Shown here: one piece after another, positions 22,848 to 34,942 of the stretch | How the letters are laid out: every line of letters begins with the position of its first letter | How positions within the stretch are numbered: position 1 is the stretch's first letter | Program-made: the position numbers and the translations under genes | Assembly: GCA_965178125.1 (NCBI GenBank) | Contig: OZ237760.1 | Coordinates: 620,001 to 684,000 of the forward strand | Source: Bilabrum cf. latius | Taxonomy: Eukaryota > Bigyra: Bicosoecida > Bigyra > Bicosoecida | DNA: 64,000 nucleotides | Direction: 5' to 3' | The notes under the pieces: model-generated | What the model was told of the DNA's origin: nothing | The model's database searches: none | The model's input: only the letters and a program-made list of their open reading frames with translations

Positions 22848-24587
22848 ATGTCAGCTTTCACTTTAAAGTGCAACAAGGACAGGTTTGGCGGCCGGGTCTG
22901 CGAATTAGGTCTGAGCTCTTCCCACCGTGGCTCCAAGCCGAGTGTCTCATAGTTCGAGGAGTACTTGGTGGAACACATAGAGAAATGGAAGTCAGAACAA
23001 GCTAGGGGCATTTGGATTAAGGTCCCTTCAAGTCTTGCACAATACTTGCCGCCCATGATCCAGCGCGGCTTTCGGTTCCACCACGCACAAGCCGGTTACG
23101 CGATGATGATTCGTTGGCTTTCGGAAGACCCGAATGATCCAGATGTGCTACCGGAGTATTGCACGCAGAGCCTTGGAGTAGGTGGGCTGTGTTTGCGCAT
23201 GTCCCCCCCGGGCACGTTTCAAGAACGAGAAGTCCTTGTGGTTGTAGAAAAATACAGTTTTGATGAATTTGATCGCTGGAAGCTCCCTGGAGGCGCCGTG
23301 GATCCTGGTGAGAGGATCTAGGATGCAGCAGAGAGGGAGCTGCTGGAGGAGACTGGAGTGGCTGCCCAGTTTCGCTCGGTCGTTTGCATACAGCACACGC
23401 CCAAATTTAGATTTGGCAGAGGGGATCTGTACGTCGTATGCAGGCTAGAGCCGCCCTCGGACTACTCTCAGCACGAGGTGCGGCCCCAGGCCGGTGAGAT
23501 CGAGAAAGCCGTGTGGATGCCAGTGTCCCGCTTCCTCGCCGACCCACACGTTCTAGCCACCAACAGGAGATTTGTAGCAATGGCCGTCCTGCATGAGGAT
23601 CGAGGCGTGCCCCACATGATCTTGGCCGGAACCAGCTGCCCCATCCCCGCCCCCGATGACCCCGAGCACCCGGACGCGCCGCCGCCCATGTCCCTCCGAG
23701 ACGTTGGGCCCGGCAGAAGAAGGCCACTCCTGCAAGACGCAAAGCCGGACCAATGGCGGCAGGGCACCTCCGCAAAGCTTACGGATCCGGCGGCAGCAGC
23801 ACTAGCGTCAGGGGCCGGCACACAGGACAAGGACAGGCACAAGGACAGGGACAGGCACAGCAGCAGCTTGGCACCCCGGTTGCTGCGCCAGGCCTCCGGC
23901 CCGTCGGGCATTGCTGAGACTGTGATGATGGAGCCGACAGATGGAGGGGACCAGGCCCTACCGGAGACACCTGCAGCCAGTAGCAATGGGGGGTCCGGAG
24001 GGGATGCAGCTAGTGGAGGCGCTGGATCTGGGGGAGCCTCCCCGCCCAAGGCAAAGAAGGTGTGGCAGTACAAGGTGGATGTGATACAGCCGTGGCCCAG
24101 GTGGAGCTAGGAGGCTGCATGCAGTACCGCTAGGGGGTTGAAAGGGGCCAACAGCGGTAGTTCTGCGGGAGAACAAGCCAGGCGGGCTGCCGCTGGCCAG
24201 CAAGGATTCGGCGCTCTGGCTACGGATGAGGCGGAGGGTTGGCCCCGCGAGTGGAAGGACGGCAGGGCGCACTGGTACCCATCCAGCGCTGACGGGCAGC
24301 TCCTCCTGCGCGGAGAGGCCTCGAAATCTTCCTCACCGGAGCTCGCCAAGGGAATGTCTCGAAGGGTAGCGACTGGGCAGGCCGTGTACGGGACTGGTGC
24401 AGACAAGGGGCTGGTTCAGACGACATTGGCATCGGGAAAAGACGATGTCACGGTGGCTGCTAAAGAAGGCATTGTCGATGGCGTGGCCAAGTGGGTTGGT
24501 ATCAGCAGCGATAGCGTGTTTTTGGGCACCATGGCTCTAGGGGTTGGAGTGGGCGTGCTGCTTGGCATCGCCTCGAGGCGCATTTGA
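22848..24587 (+). CDS. NUDT6-like Nudix hydrolase with C-terminal membrane anchor
   Basis: Single exon, 579 aa, ATG 22848, TGA 24585-24587, with in-frame TAG at 22950, 23319 and 24108. The start is supported by the NUDT6-type N-terminus (NKDRFGGRVCEL, GIWIKVPSSLAQYLP, GFRFHHAQAGYAMMIRWL). The Nudix box reads LPGGAVDPGERI-TAG-DAAERELLEETGV, matching GX5EX7REUXEEXGU only if TAG is a sense codon; the TAG is inside the X7 stretch. The Nudix fold spans residues ~95-260. A Ser/Gly/Ala/Pro-rich region of about 270 residues follows, then a C-terminal hydrophobic segment (VFLGTMALGVGVGVLLGIA) ending in RRI, which looks like a tail anchor. The substrate, a nucleoside-diphosphate derivative, is not predictable. 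It starts 240 bp after the kinase gene. A 28-bp motif repeated at 53051 lies 70-97 bp upstream of its ATG. Confidence 0.9.
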
Positions 24588-24728
24588 GCCGGTTCAGTGA
24601 ATTGCAGCCTTAGATCTGCATAAAGCCTATCGACACTGTTCGACATCACATTGGATTTCACGTTGGAAATATATCGTAATCTGGCCACATCCGCAATTGC
24701 GCACCACAAAGCAGCAGCACCGCGCCAC

Positions 24729-27700
24729 TCATCGGATCCGTCGCCCGTTCATGTCATACTCGACAGCAGCGCCACCACCCCTCCGCTTCGACGGCGACAT
24801 GAACCCGCTCTCACTCCCATCAGCGTTCGCAGCGCGACTGGGAGTAAGAGCACCCCCATCCCCGCCCTGGAAGTTGCCCTCTCCGGACCCACTGCGCGTG
24901 CGAACTCGAGGGCGGGCTGACGAGCTGCCTGCCTTGGGCGTTCGAGGAGGTACCGAAGGCGGCTCCGTTGCATGCACAGCCCGTCCGCTTGCAGTGCGCT
25001 GGATGCCGCGCGGGGCTCTCTTCTTTGATCCCAACCCGCTCGACTTGTTGTTGTCGTTCTCCTCATCCTCATCCGTCGCTGTCCCGGCGCGTGGCCTCTG
25101 CAGTGCCAGTGCTTTGGCGACGCGGCGGCGTTTTCGCGCGCTTGCAAGGGCTGCTCGCTGCTTACTCGAAGAGAGAGGGGCTCCAACAGTGCCCTGTGTG
25201 CTCTGCTGCTGCTAGCTGCCCTGTAGGCCGTGCTGCGCCTTGCTGTCTCGCTCGTGCGAATCGTTCGAGGACGACGATGCTTGAGAAGTCATTGTCACAC
25301 TGCCAGTAGCTCCCCCCACCACACCCGATGCGTTCTCACCTGCAGTATCTGCACTGTCGCCCCTCAATCCAGCCGAGTGGGCCCTGGCCAACAGACGCAC
25401 CAACGATCTAGGTGATGCGCCACTGAGCACGCCTGCCAGCTTATGGGCCAGCTGAGCGGATGGGCTGTCTGGGCTGGCGGATGAGGCACACGGCGCTGTC
25501 GTCGCAGTGCCCGGTGTGCTCGGCGCCTGAGGCTCAACAGGTGCACCTCTTCGTTCCTTTTCCTCCCCTGCCTCTGATTCTGCCTGCGCCCGAGAGCGCT
25601 TGCTGCCGGCCCGCAACTCCCTCAGCTGCATCTTCGTGCTCTCAACTACCGCCTCTATGCGCCTGCTAGAGAGAAGTACAGGCCTGGCGATTCCCATGGC
25701 AGCGTCACTTTCACTTGAGATGCCGACTCCACTAGGACTGCTGCTGCTGCTGCTTGCTGGCTAACCGTCGCTACCAGGAGACACAGCGGATGCAGCTGCA
25801 GGCAGCACCTTGAAGTCCATCGCCGATGCCATGGACTGCCTATCACCTGGTACCGTGTGGCCCGGCAGTGATCTGTGCTATGACGGGCGGGAGCTAGCCT
25901 CCTTGAGTTCCTCCTGTGCACTGGCGAGCTGTTCCCGGAGCTCCTTGGCCTCTACCTCCATCGCCTGCACCCTCTCCACGTGCTCTGCCTGCGCTTGCTG
26001 CAGCTGCTGCTTGAGACGGGCGTGTGCGCGCTGGGACTGGGGGGAGAACAGGCCTCCATTTCGTGACGAGTGCGTCCCGCCGGGCCGAGCTCCGCGCCTT
26101 GCGGCAGCAGCGGCTCCGCCGTCGCTCTGAATGGCCCTTGCACGCTGGCCAAACTGAAGGCTGCACAGGGTCTCGGCGGCATCGTCCGGCTCTGGGGACA
26201 CGGCAACGACTAGCGTGGTGCTGGCAGAGCCCCCCAAGCAGTCTTGCAGCAGCCGCGTTACGAGTGAATCGCGGTACGGGATGTGGGACATTGTATCCTG
26301 GGATTGGGAAGAGCTTGCTGCTGCCGCTGCAGACGAGGACGACGAGGACGTCGACACACCGCCATTACGCTTAGATTGCGCCGCCCGGCGCCGCGCATTC
26401 TACTTGTTCCGCTAATCTGCCTGCGCAAGCGCAGCCACGACATTGCCCAGTGCACTCAGGCTCTTGTTGATGGCCTGGGCCTCTTTCAGCCTAGCACCTG
26501 CAGCGACTGCCGCCGCGGACTTGCCTCCCATTCCACCGGTTGAAGAGGACGCCTGGGAGTCGAGGTTGGTGGACGACAGCCGCTCCGATCCTGCCAGATC
26601 GACGAGGACGAGCTTTCCGCGCTGGACGGTGGGGGGAGGGCAGGAGCCATCAGGAGCTTGCACAGAGGCCTTCGCGATTGCCACGCGCACCATCACGATC
26701 ATATGGGAGCGGCTAGAGACGGAGTTGATGCCGTTATCGGCGGTGGCGCGGCGCCTGCTGGCTTGCTCAAAGAAAGCCATCGCGTCCTGGTTGGAAGAGA
26801 CGGCGGTCCACTCGGCCCCCACTGGCACCACCTCGCCTTCGGACGTGACGCGGATGCTGACTCCGACCTGCCCTCCTTTCGCGCTAGACCCCTGCTCCTG
26901 GGTAGCACCCAGATCTCTGATGCGCTCGTTGTAGACCTCTAGCGCGGCAAGTGCGACGAGCCCAAAGCGCTCTTTGGATGCTGCATTCACGCCGCCGTCG
27001 TGGCCAGTACAAGGTGCGCCGGCGCTTGATGCAACGGCGGCGGCTGCTGCTGCGTCGATGGCGTCGTCCTCCATCTGAGCCATTCTATCGTCGAACACTC
27101 GCCTGGAAGCCATCACCCGCACGCCCCTGAGGTCAAGTTGCTGCAGGAGAAACTAGATCGACCTTGGCTGCACGCCACCCTGCCCAGCGCCCTCCCCGCC
27201 CACCATGCTGTGGGTCTTTCCGCTTCCAGTCTGTCCGTAGCATGCGACGCAGGACGTGCCACCGTCCAAGACACGCTCCACCGACGCATCCACCTCCTGC
27301 CACAGGTGCACCTGGCCGTGGGACGGGCGCAGCACCCTGTCAAAATCAAACACCTGCACGCTGCTTCCGTCTCCTTTGGCCGACCCTACGGGGGACCCCA
27401 GCCCAGCCAGGCCCGCCCTGCCCTGTACCCTCACAGCTAGCGACGACTCGCTCGGGAACTCGACTGCTTTCTGACCAGATCCATCCCTCCCAGACCGCCT
27501 GCCCCGCTTGCTGGGCCTCACCCTGGCGACCACCCTCACGCATCCTCTGAGCTGCTCGATGACCCTTCTGAGCCGCCTCGACTCGGCCTCTGCCTCGCCG
27601 ATCCTGACCTTGCACTGCCGCTGCAGGAGGTCTGCACGCGCCGCGATGGCCGCACCTGCCCGTGCCGCCGCGGTGCTGTTCCCCGCCTCCACGCCCAGCC

Positions 27701-30700
27701 TCCGTAGCCCTAGCAGCCGACCCCTGATCGCAACCACCTCCCTCCGTAGCGCAGCCAGGGTGTGCTGTGTGGCGGCGTCCATCAGCCGCTGCGAGCCCGC
27801 CTGGCCGACCACGCTCACCCTGCAGCCACCCACCATCGTCGATGCGCGAGTGGCACCCTCACGCACCCAAGTGGATTCTTTCTGTTCCGGCTCTGACGAA
27901 GACTGTCCGTTCCCATTTACGATGCAGTGCACCCAGCCAGGCACCACTGGTCTTGCTCCAGCGCTGCCGCTTGCCAACGGTCCTCGAAGCGGAGTGCCTG
28001 GCGCGCTTCCTCCTCTGCCTGCATCCGGCTGCCCCTGCAGCCCGATGGGGTGCCACTAGGGAACAAATGGGGACAGGAGGGCAACCGCTGCTAGGGGGGC
28101 GTGCAGGGCGAGACGCGCTGCCAGGTTCCACAGTAGCCTCGGGTGGTGGCTGGCCATTCTATCCAGCCGCAGCGCCACTTCCCCCTCCGTCTTCACCACG
28201 CGTTCCAGCAAGAGTCGCAGGGATCTGGAAGAGATTAGCTCGCACTCGTGCTGCCCGTCCTTAAATGGGGACGAGGAGGACGCTTTGGAGCTGGCGGCTA
28301 CTCCGGCAGGCACAGAGCCGGTGCTGCTCTTCTCGTTCCGGCCGCAGGTCGTCCACTCGACCTGGATCCTGGGAGAAAACCCAGTCCCACACGACGGACA
28401 CCTGTGCTGCAGCCCTGCAGCGCCACCACTGCCGATGGTCGTCTCGTCCCTTATCCCATCCGTGCTCCGAATCTGCTGCACCAGGCTGCCCTGGAGCCCG
28501 CAGGTTGGGTTGGGGCATCTTGACGAAGCAGCAGCAGCTATGCTCACGGATGTCCACTGCGGGAACGGGTGGGATTCCCCGCTGTCGCTCTGGTTTTCGA
28601 GTTCCTGCTGCAGGTTCACGTTGAGTTGCACCGTTCCTGTAGGTCCCACGGCCTCGAGCGGCAGTGCCTCCACGTAGGCCGTCTGCTGCTGCGTTTTGGT
28701 ACGTCTAGCGAGGTGCAACGCTACCTGGGACAGGTGGTTGCACGTCACCAAACCAGCCAGGTAGGCTGTCTCCGTCATGCTCCATGCCTAGTAGGAGGGC
28801 GCTTCTAGACTAGATGGTGGCTTCCCTGCCCTTTCCTGCACCTCTGACCACACGGCCTGCACGTCTGCTGCAGAGCACTTAAGCATGGCGCACTTGAGAG
28901 CGTCTCTGAAGACTTGGCCGGGACCGCGCTCATCTGACTGTCTCTCTCGCTCCAGTATGAGCAGAGTTGCTCGCAGAAGGCCGCGGTCGGCGGCCTGCCA
29001 CCCGTTCGGCGCTGCGAGCTGCTCGGCTGTCACGTACGCTGGGCTTGACAGTGACGTGGGCGAAGTATCCGACTCCCCATCGTCTGTCATGGCCTGTTGC
29101 ACAGGAGCTTCTGCAACAGATCCAGCTGCCGCTCCCACGGATGTTTCCTGCTGCTTGCGGGTTGGAGAGAACAACCGAAGCCGGCTAACCCCTGGTCTAG
29201 ACCGCAGCGGACTCGCTATGCCCTGCAGGACCTTTGCATCAGATACCAGGCGCCGCAGTGGCGTTCCGCTGCTGCTAGCATTGATCCCATTCTCTGCGCT
29301 TGAACCATAGGAGTACCCTTGTTCCCCTGCACCACTGTGTGACGATGATGAAGATGAGGAGGCAGACGGTCCGGACGAGGTAGCGTGGTGGACGGGCGAG
29401 TCGGTCCTGGCCAGGATCTCCGCTGCCGCCCTCCTCGCTCTGTGCATGTCGAGCCTCTGGCGACGCGCGGCATGCTTGCTCATGGCTGGACCAAGGCCGC
29501 CGCTAGCTCCATTGGAAGCATACCCGCCGGCTTTCGATGCATGCCCCACCGCTGCAGACCAGGTCGCCTTGCCTTCCGCAGCCCGAGCAGCTTTCAGCCC
29601 GCTCACACCACCTTCCACGTCCCCTCTTCCACTCAGCAAGCTGCCGCCAGCATCCGATCCTGCAGCGCTTTCCAGCACCAGATCGCCCAGCAAGGATGCA
29701 CGGGGGCCGTGCGCCACCAATCCAATGCCAGAAGACCTCCTGTGCTGCTCCGCCTTGCCCGCTGCACCAAAGAGCCTGGCAAACCAACCGAGAGGGGCTT
29801 TGCTGCCGCCACCAGCCGGACTGATGGAGCTAGAGCCCACGCCATCCAGCCCAATGCCGCCAAGCGACTTGCGCGACGCGGCGCGGGAACGCCGCCGCCT
29901 CGCAGCCGCTGCGTGTGACCTGGTGCCCGTGGATTCGCCCGACATTGCCCTGCCCCTGCTGCTGTCGCCTACAGACGCAGAATCGCAAGCGTCTTCGTCA
30001 GCGTCCACCCTGGACCGCAGCGCGGCGGCTTCTTCAGCACCAGTGTCGGGGTACATGTCTCTGCGTCCCTGGTACTGGTCCAGCACCGTCTCTATGGCGT
30101 CGCAGCGCAGCACGTCCTCCAGCGTGACCTGGTGCACTGCCAGTCGGGCCACGCTGCCCTCTTCCGTGGCGGCCCGCAGCCGTTCCGCGGTCTCGACCGT
30201 GGCTGCCTAAGGCGGCAGCACGACGGTGGTGGTGCAGTGGCCCAGCTCATGGGCGTCCGCTAGCAGCCGGGGCTTGGCACCCTTGGACTGGTCCAGCAGA
30301 GCGTCCACTAGAGCGGCGTGCGGGTCCTCGCCAGCGTTGGGCCGAGTCTGTCGATCCAGGAACCCGGCAAAGCACTGCGTCTGGAAGAGCTGTTCCAGGA
30401 ACGGACGCGCCTCAGGCGATGAAACGGAGAGCGCGCGCGCAGTGTCATACTCAACAGCTGCCATATTCGAGGCGGCGTGCTTCGGGCTTGCTGGACCTCC
30501 AGCAGCAGTGCCACTCGCCCCGACACCGGCCCTCTCATCGTCCTCCTGCCCCTGATCCCCGTCCTCTGTGATCAGAAACGCGTCGTAGTCGCCGATCAGT
30601 CGAAGCCACACGCGGGCTGTCGCATCGCATGCACTGGCCGCAACGGGAGGAGGCGCAACACTCACCCCGCCGCTCACCGTGCTCCTTGCCACGGGTGCCA

Positions 30701-32411
30701 CGAGCCCGCCGGCCGCGCGCCCACGCGACGATGCGCCGATCCCGTGCTTCGTTCTCGCCGCAAGCACGCGGGCCCGCCTGACCTCGTCCCTCCAGCACCA
30801 AGCTGGCGCGGCCGCGGCTGCGAAAGACGCAGTGCTTGCACTGCTGGTCCCATGGGACGGAGTGGATGCCGCGCTCCTAGACGTCTAATAATGCATGCTG
30901 CGTGGCGTGCTTGCGGCGCTGCTGCTTGCGCTCGCTGCTCCGCTCACAGCTCCTGTACCAGTGGCCGCTGCCATTTCAGCGATCTCGTCTGGGCCTGCCA
31001 CTAGAGTCGCGCCAATAGAGCCGACAGGCCCGTCGCCGTGGACGTACGCAGCCTCTACGCGGCACAAAGAAGCGACAGACACGCCAGCCGCCGCGTGCCC
31101 GCTGCTGAACGCGGCGTGCAGTTCCTTCATCGCCGCCCTTGGCAGCTCTGGTGCCTGGCACGCGGCGAGTTCCCTGCCATCCATGTCCCTTTCCTGCCTG
31201 GGCCGTATTAGGAAAAGGGTGCACGAATCGTCTGTGCCCGTGACGGCCGCCTGCTTTGGCCTAGCCGCCGGGCCGTGCCCAGGCTCTGTGAGCTCCTGCT
31301 GGCTCAAGACAACGGACTCGGCTGCAATCATGGGAGGCATAGGAGCAGCTGCCGTCATTGCGCCGCCTGCACTCGTCACGGCGCCGACCCCCATGTCCAC
31401 CACCAGCAGCCTGTCCGTGTTCGAGCCCTGACTGACGTGCTGCTCCAGCGCCTCCAGCCCCCTGTCCCTCTCCACTCCCAGGAAGAAAGGGCATGGGCTC
31501 TAAAGCAGGCACTCGAGTGGCACTGCCTCCGGCATGACTGGCACAAAGGCGTGCTGCCACTCGAGGGGCCAGAGGAGGGCCTGAGTCGCACGGGCGATGG
31601 GGGGGAGGGTCTCCTCGCAGGGACACAGGAGCACGATAGATATCTCTAGCGCCATGCAGCGGAGCAGCTGCGCGGCGCCCTCCGGGCCCAGCGTGCCGAG
31701 CAGAAGCGACACCTCATCGTCCAGGCTACCGCCAGGCGGCGAGCACAGAGGGGGCCGCTGCAGCTCGATCGCGTCCTCCAGCGAGTTGAAAATAACGTCT
31801 GATCTGTTTTTACCCTTGCCTTTGGCTTTGTTTCTGTGCGTCGACGGGTGGCTGGCGACCACTGGGAACGGTGAAACGTGCATCTTTCGCAAGCCGCGAG
31901 GAATCGACGGCAGATCGTGGCACAGCTGTGCCAAGCAGAAGGCAGTCTGCTGCACAGTGATTGCAGCAGAAGATTGTCCTGGTACTGACCTTGCAGCCTG
32001 CGCAATCGCACACGGCAAGGCGCTGAGCGCTCGCTCCATCGCGGGCAGCACCTCCGGGAATTTAGTCAGCATCACAACAGCGCAGCTTTCGAGCCTAAGC
32101 GCCGAGCAATGCAAGATGTTCCTAATTTCATCCGTCACTATAAAGCTCAAAACCTGTGGTTTCCCGGAACTGACGTTTCTGGACGTCAAAAACATGCCTA
32201 TCGATTCGGGGGCTGGCATTCTCGGCTCCGAGGGGGATTCTAAGTCTTTAAGAGGCCACCGCCACTCAAGAACGCACTATTTGCCTGCATCAATCCCTAA
32301 ACAACCGGCATATTGGATAGGAAGCCTTTGCATATTGCTGGAACTTCGATCTGAAATCTCCGAAACCAACGGTCTGTAAAATTGCAATTCCGAGTTGTTG
32401 ACCGGCTGCAT
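24729..32411 (-). CDS. DENN-domain Rab-GEF fused to a kinesin-14-like motor
   Basis: One 2,560-aa frame from ATG 32411 to TGA 24729-24731 without TAA or TGA; an in-frame TGA at 32463 lies upstream. TAG is crossed at about 12 sites. N-terminal DENN: VLSFIVTDE (uDENN), LLWPLEWQHAFVPVMPE followed by CPFFLGVERD (cDENN, to residue ~330), and ARPFLEQLFQTQCFAGFLDR (dDENN, ~660-690). Around residues 1,300-1,345 two Cys pairs (CPNPTC, CPSC) and a later LLWNLAARL resemble the end of DENND4-type proteins. The motor begins near residue 1,620 after a kinesin-14-like neck (ESRRLRRVIEQLRGCVRVVARVRP, split here as neck plus VRVVARVRP): P-loop CYGQTGSGKTHSM (~1,724), NSVSSRSH, VDLAGSERL, HIPYRDSLVTRLLQDCLGG. 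A Ser/Arg tail follows to 2,560. DENN modules activate Rabs; kinesin-14 motors usually move to minus ends. A Rab-GEF carrying its own motor is inferred. Confidence 0.85.
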
Positions 32412-32566
32412 GCACTGGTGGCCACTGACGGGCAGAGGTGACCCTGTGTGTACGATGCGTAGTCACGACTTCGATCCAAGCGTGATGGCAGGAAACGCGC
32501 CAATTGTATTAGAGAGTATGCATTGCAAGCACGGCAGCACTGCTGTAGGCCTAGAGCCAGCACTGG

Positions 32567-34252
32567 TCAGCACGCACCAGCAGCCGCCCCAGCTGCGACC
32601 ACGAACGCATACTCGTACGGCCCAAGCTAGAGCGGAGAGCCCGATCGCAGCGTGGGTGGATCGCTGAGAGTCGGGACGGCAAAGTCTGGCCCCGGGCCGA
32701 GAGCCAGGTCCTCCCAGCTGTCGCTGCCCGAGCGCCACTGGGCCCCGTCAGAGCTTAGCAGTGCCGACGACCCAACACGGCTGGAGCTGGAGGCGGCGGC
32801 AGCGCTGCTCCGCACCTGCCAGACGCACAGGGGGTCCTTGTTCCCCGGCAGGGACACCTCCATTGATTCGGAGCCGATATTCGCGAGCAAGTAGGTGGCC
32901 GCCCCCTTGTCGCCCGGCTGCACGCACCGGTTGCGGGGTAGGCGGGCCGCGGCAGAGCACGACGCGAATGCGTTCAGATCCGAGAGGTGGGCCTCGGCCG
33001 AGCCCTGGGCCTGGATATCCACGGTGAGAACCGTGCTACCCATCGTGCGCGCGTGCAGCATGGCCGTAAAGTAGGAGGGGTGCGGCAGGTGGGTGGTGCG
33101 GTTGATGAGCTCGTAGTCCCCCCCGATGAGCGTGCTCCTGGCGAACCGCTGCACCCCGTCGTTCCGCAGCTGCCCGAGCACAGTGGTGTACCACACCATG
33201 TCTGCGTATCGGTCCGTCCACCCTGCTGCGCCGCCCTGGGATGCGGGACCCACCTCGCCCGCCATGGCCTGCAGACCTGGGTACTGGCTAGCCAGTTCGG
33301 CGGTGTGGTGGCCGTTCACAGTAGTGCTGTGGATCGAGCTCGGGTCAATGAGCTAGCCAGCGCACGAGATGTTGCTTGATGAGCACTAGTAGTCGTGGTA
33401 CGTCGTATAATTCAGCACGTGCGCACATGTGTCTAGGAATGGCTAGAAGAACGCAGGCTAGAACCGCGAGTCTGGCCCCACGAGCATGGGGCGGCTCGAT
33501 GCGTCCGTCCAAAGCTAGCTGATGATTTCGCTGACCCGGATAGTGTCCTTGGCGAGGACAATAGGCTCGACCTTAAACCGGCCGTTCCCCAATTCGTTCC
33601 TGCGAAAGCTTAAGTGCGAAGCTTGCACCTCGGAGCTGCAGCTACGTGCTGCTGGAAGTGCGCGCTCTACAACACCGCATCAGATTTCTCACCCGAGCTC
33701 AAATGCTGCTACAGAGCTATTGTGTTCTTTTGCAAACTTCAAGAGGGCTTCTAGATTATCAGTCGACATGGGCGACGTCTTGTTTCCGGGCTCTCTGTGG
33801 TACATCCCATTCAGGCCAAAAAACAATTCTACACCTGTTTTGGCGCGAAACTCTTGGATCTACTACCATCGATCCATTGTAAGGCATTTTGTTTGGGGCT
33901 CAGGCTTTTGCGGCGGGTTGGTTACGTTGGGGCACTCGGTTTGAGATCCAATGACATACACGACTTGATCTGCCGGTGTACCTCCAATTCTCCATGTTGC
34001 GGGAGTCACCGCCTTTACTAGATTGATCAACTTTGGATCAGTCAGGTTTAGGGTCAAAATACCACCGTCGGGTGACCATTTGTCCCCGTAAGGCCCATAA
34101 TTAAGATAGTAATCGGTGGTGAACCCGACGAAGGCATCTGCGACTCGTCGGACAGCATGTTTAGCCGTACTCCCATTTATGGAAACACTGAAAGAAGAGC
34201 CCTTCGCTAGTAACGCACTCGAAGCTGCAGCTGCAACAAAGAATATTATCAT
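32567..34252 (-). CDS. GH79 family heparanase / beta-glucuronidase
   Basis: Two exons (34252-33693 and 33599-32567; intron 93 nt, GTGAGA...TTCGCAG) give 530 aa ending in TGA. The ATG at 34252 is followed by a hydrophobic signal peptide (IIFFVAAAASSALLA). GH79 landmarks in order: ATWRIGGTPADQVVY, CLTMDRW-TAG-TAG-IQEF, FFGLN, the acid/base Glu189 in FELGNE (created by the splice), MLVGPD, TYHDY, the nucleophile Glu302 in AGEVGPASQGG, and DRYADMVWYTTVLGQL. The C-terminal beta domain ends with LGPYEYAFVV. Eight TAG codons are read as Gln. Members hydrolyse glucuronides in proteoglycans or polysaccharides, in lysosomes or outside the cell. The true substrate is unknown. The frame stays open upstream to 34556 but has no ATG there, so 34252 was chosen. 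Confidence 0.93.
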
Positions 34253-34572
34253 TGACCGTGCTGTAGACTGCCAAGTCGTCTAGGAAGGCGGCGGGGTTTC
34301 TATCCTGCAGAACTCCGAGTCGTCTCGCAACGACCTAGATCTAGCATTGGCCCATCTGAGATCTGTGTTCCCACGCTGTCCAATTAGAGCCGATTGGGGG
34401 ACAAGCAGCACTTCGATTCGCGTGCCGTGTTTTTGCAGCGTGGCTATGGGGGAAGCCGGGAGCGACAGCTGAATCACGCCCCCATTGCCAGAACCAAGCC
34501 ACTCTGTCAAGTCAGAGCATACTGCACTGGCAGCTAACAAACAAGCAGTCTAGCTTCAAGGCAAGTCACTCT

Positions 34573-34737
34573 TCAAGGGTTTCTGCTTGCCTTGTGCCCT
34601 AGCAAAGCGTCTGTCGGGGCCCCCGCGGGCGAGCTCCCTCCGTTGGTGCCCGCCACGAGCGGCTGCAGCGGGTTCACCTTGCTCCTCTCCGCCAACACAT
34701 CGATCCTCCGAAATTTTTCTGGGTTTGCGGCAACCAT
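34573..34737 (-). CDS. Possible small protein or terminal exon
   Basis: A 54-aa frame starts at ATG 34737 in a strong context (GCCATGG) and ends at TGA 34573-34575. It contains NPEKFRRIDVLAERSKVNPLQPLVAGTNGG. A CTCGCAG acceptor-like sequence lies just upstream, so it could be a terminal exon of an unseen transcript rather than a gene. No homology is recognised. It lies in the 690-bp gap between the P4-ATPase stop and the heparanase ATG. Confidence 0.25.
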   Translation of the reverse strand: MVAANPEKFRRIDVLAERSKVNPLQPLVAGTNGGSSPAGAPTDALLGHKASRNP

Positions 34738-34853
34738 GGCCGCCCTGCGAGTAGCAGGAGAAGTCGATGGAGGGGCGGGGAGAAGCAAGGTGTCCGGGGC
34801 TGCGAAGCAAACTGCATTAGTCTATCTAGCTAGGACAGCTGGGCATGCACGAA

Positions 34854-34890
34854 AACAACAACAACAACAGCAGCAGCAGCAGTAGCAGCA
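34854..34890 (+). repeat. CAA/CAG trinucleotide microsatellite
   Basis: About five AAC/CAA units run directly into about five CAG units plus a TAG and CAG interruption. On the plus strand it would encode poly-Gln (with one TAG); no plus-strand gene is supported around it. Confidence 0.9.
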
Positions 34891-34942
34891 TTGGCAGATA
34901 AGCCAGCGGCAGCAGCGCAGATAGACGGGCAGAACCCTCGAG

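Larger units (their letters stand above)
34253..34942. other. Intergenic region between GH79 and P4-ATPase genes
   Basis: 690 bp with no convincing long gene. It holds the possible small minus-strand exon at 34737-34573, an ATG-less open frame (34556-34253) in phase with the GH79 gene, and a CAA/CAG microsatellite near 34854-34890. Nothing else was recognised. Confidence 0.6.

Noticed and set aside
34256-34556. N-terminal extension of the GH79 protein
   Set aside because: The frame is open but has no ATG, and the signal peptide begins exactly at 34252.
34592-34885. Plus-strand ORF ending in poly-Gln over the CAA/CAG repeat
   Set aside because: Runs into antisense of the P4-ATPase C-terminus when extended through TAG and has no recognisable content beyond the repeat.
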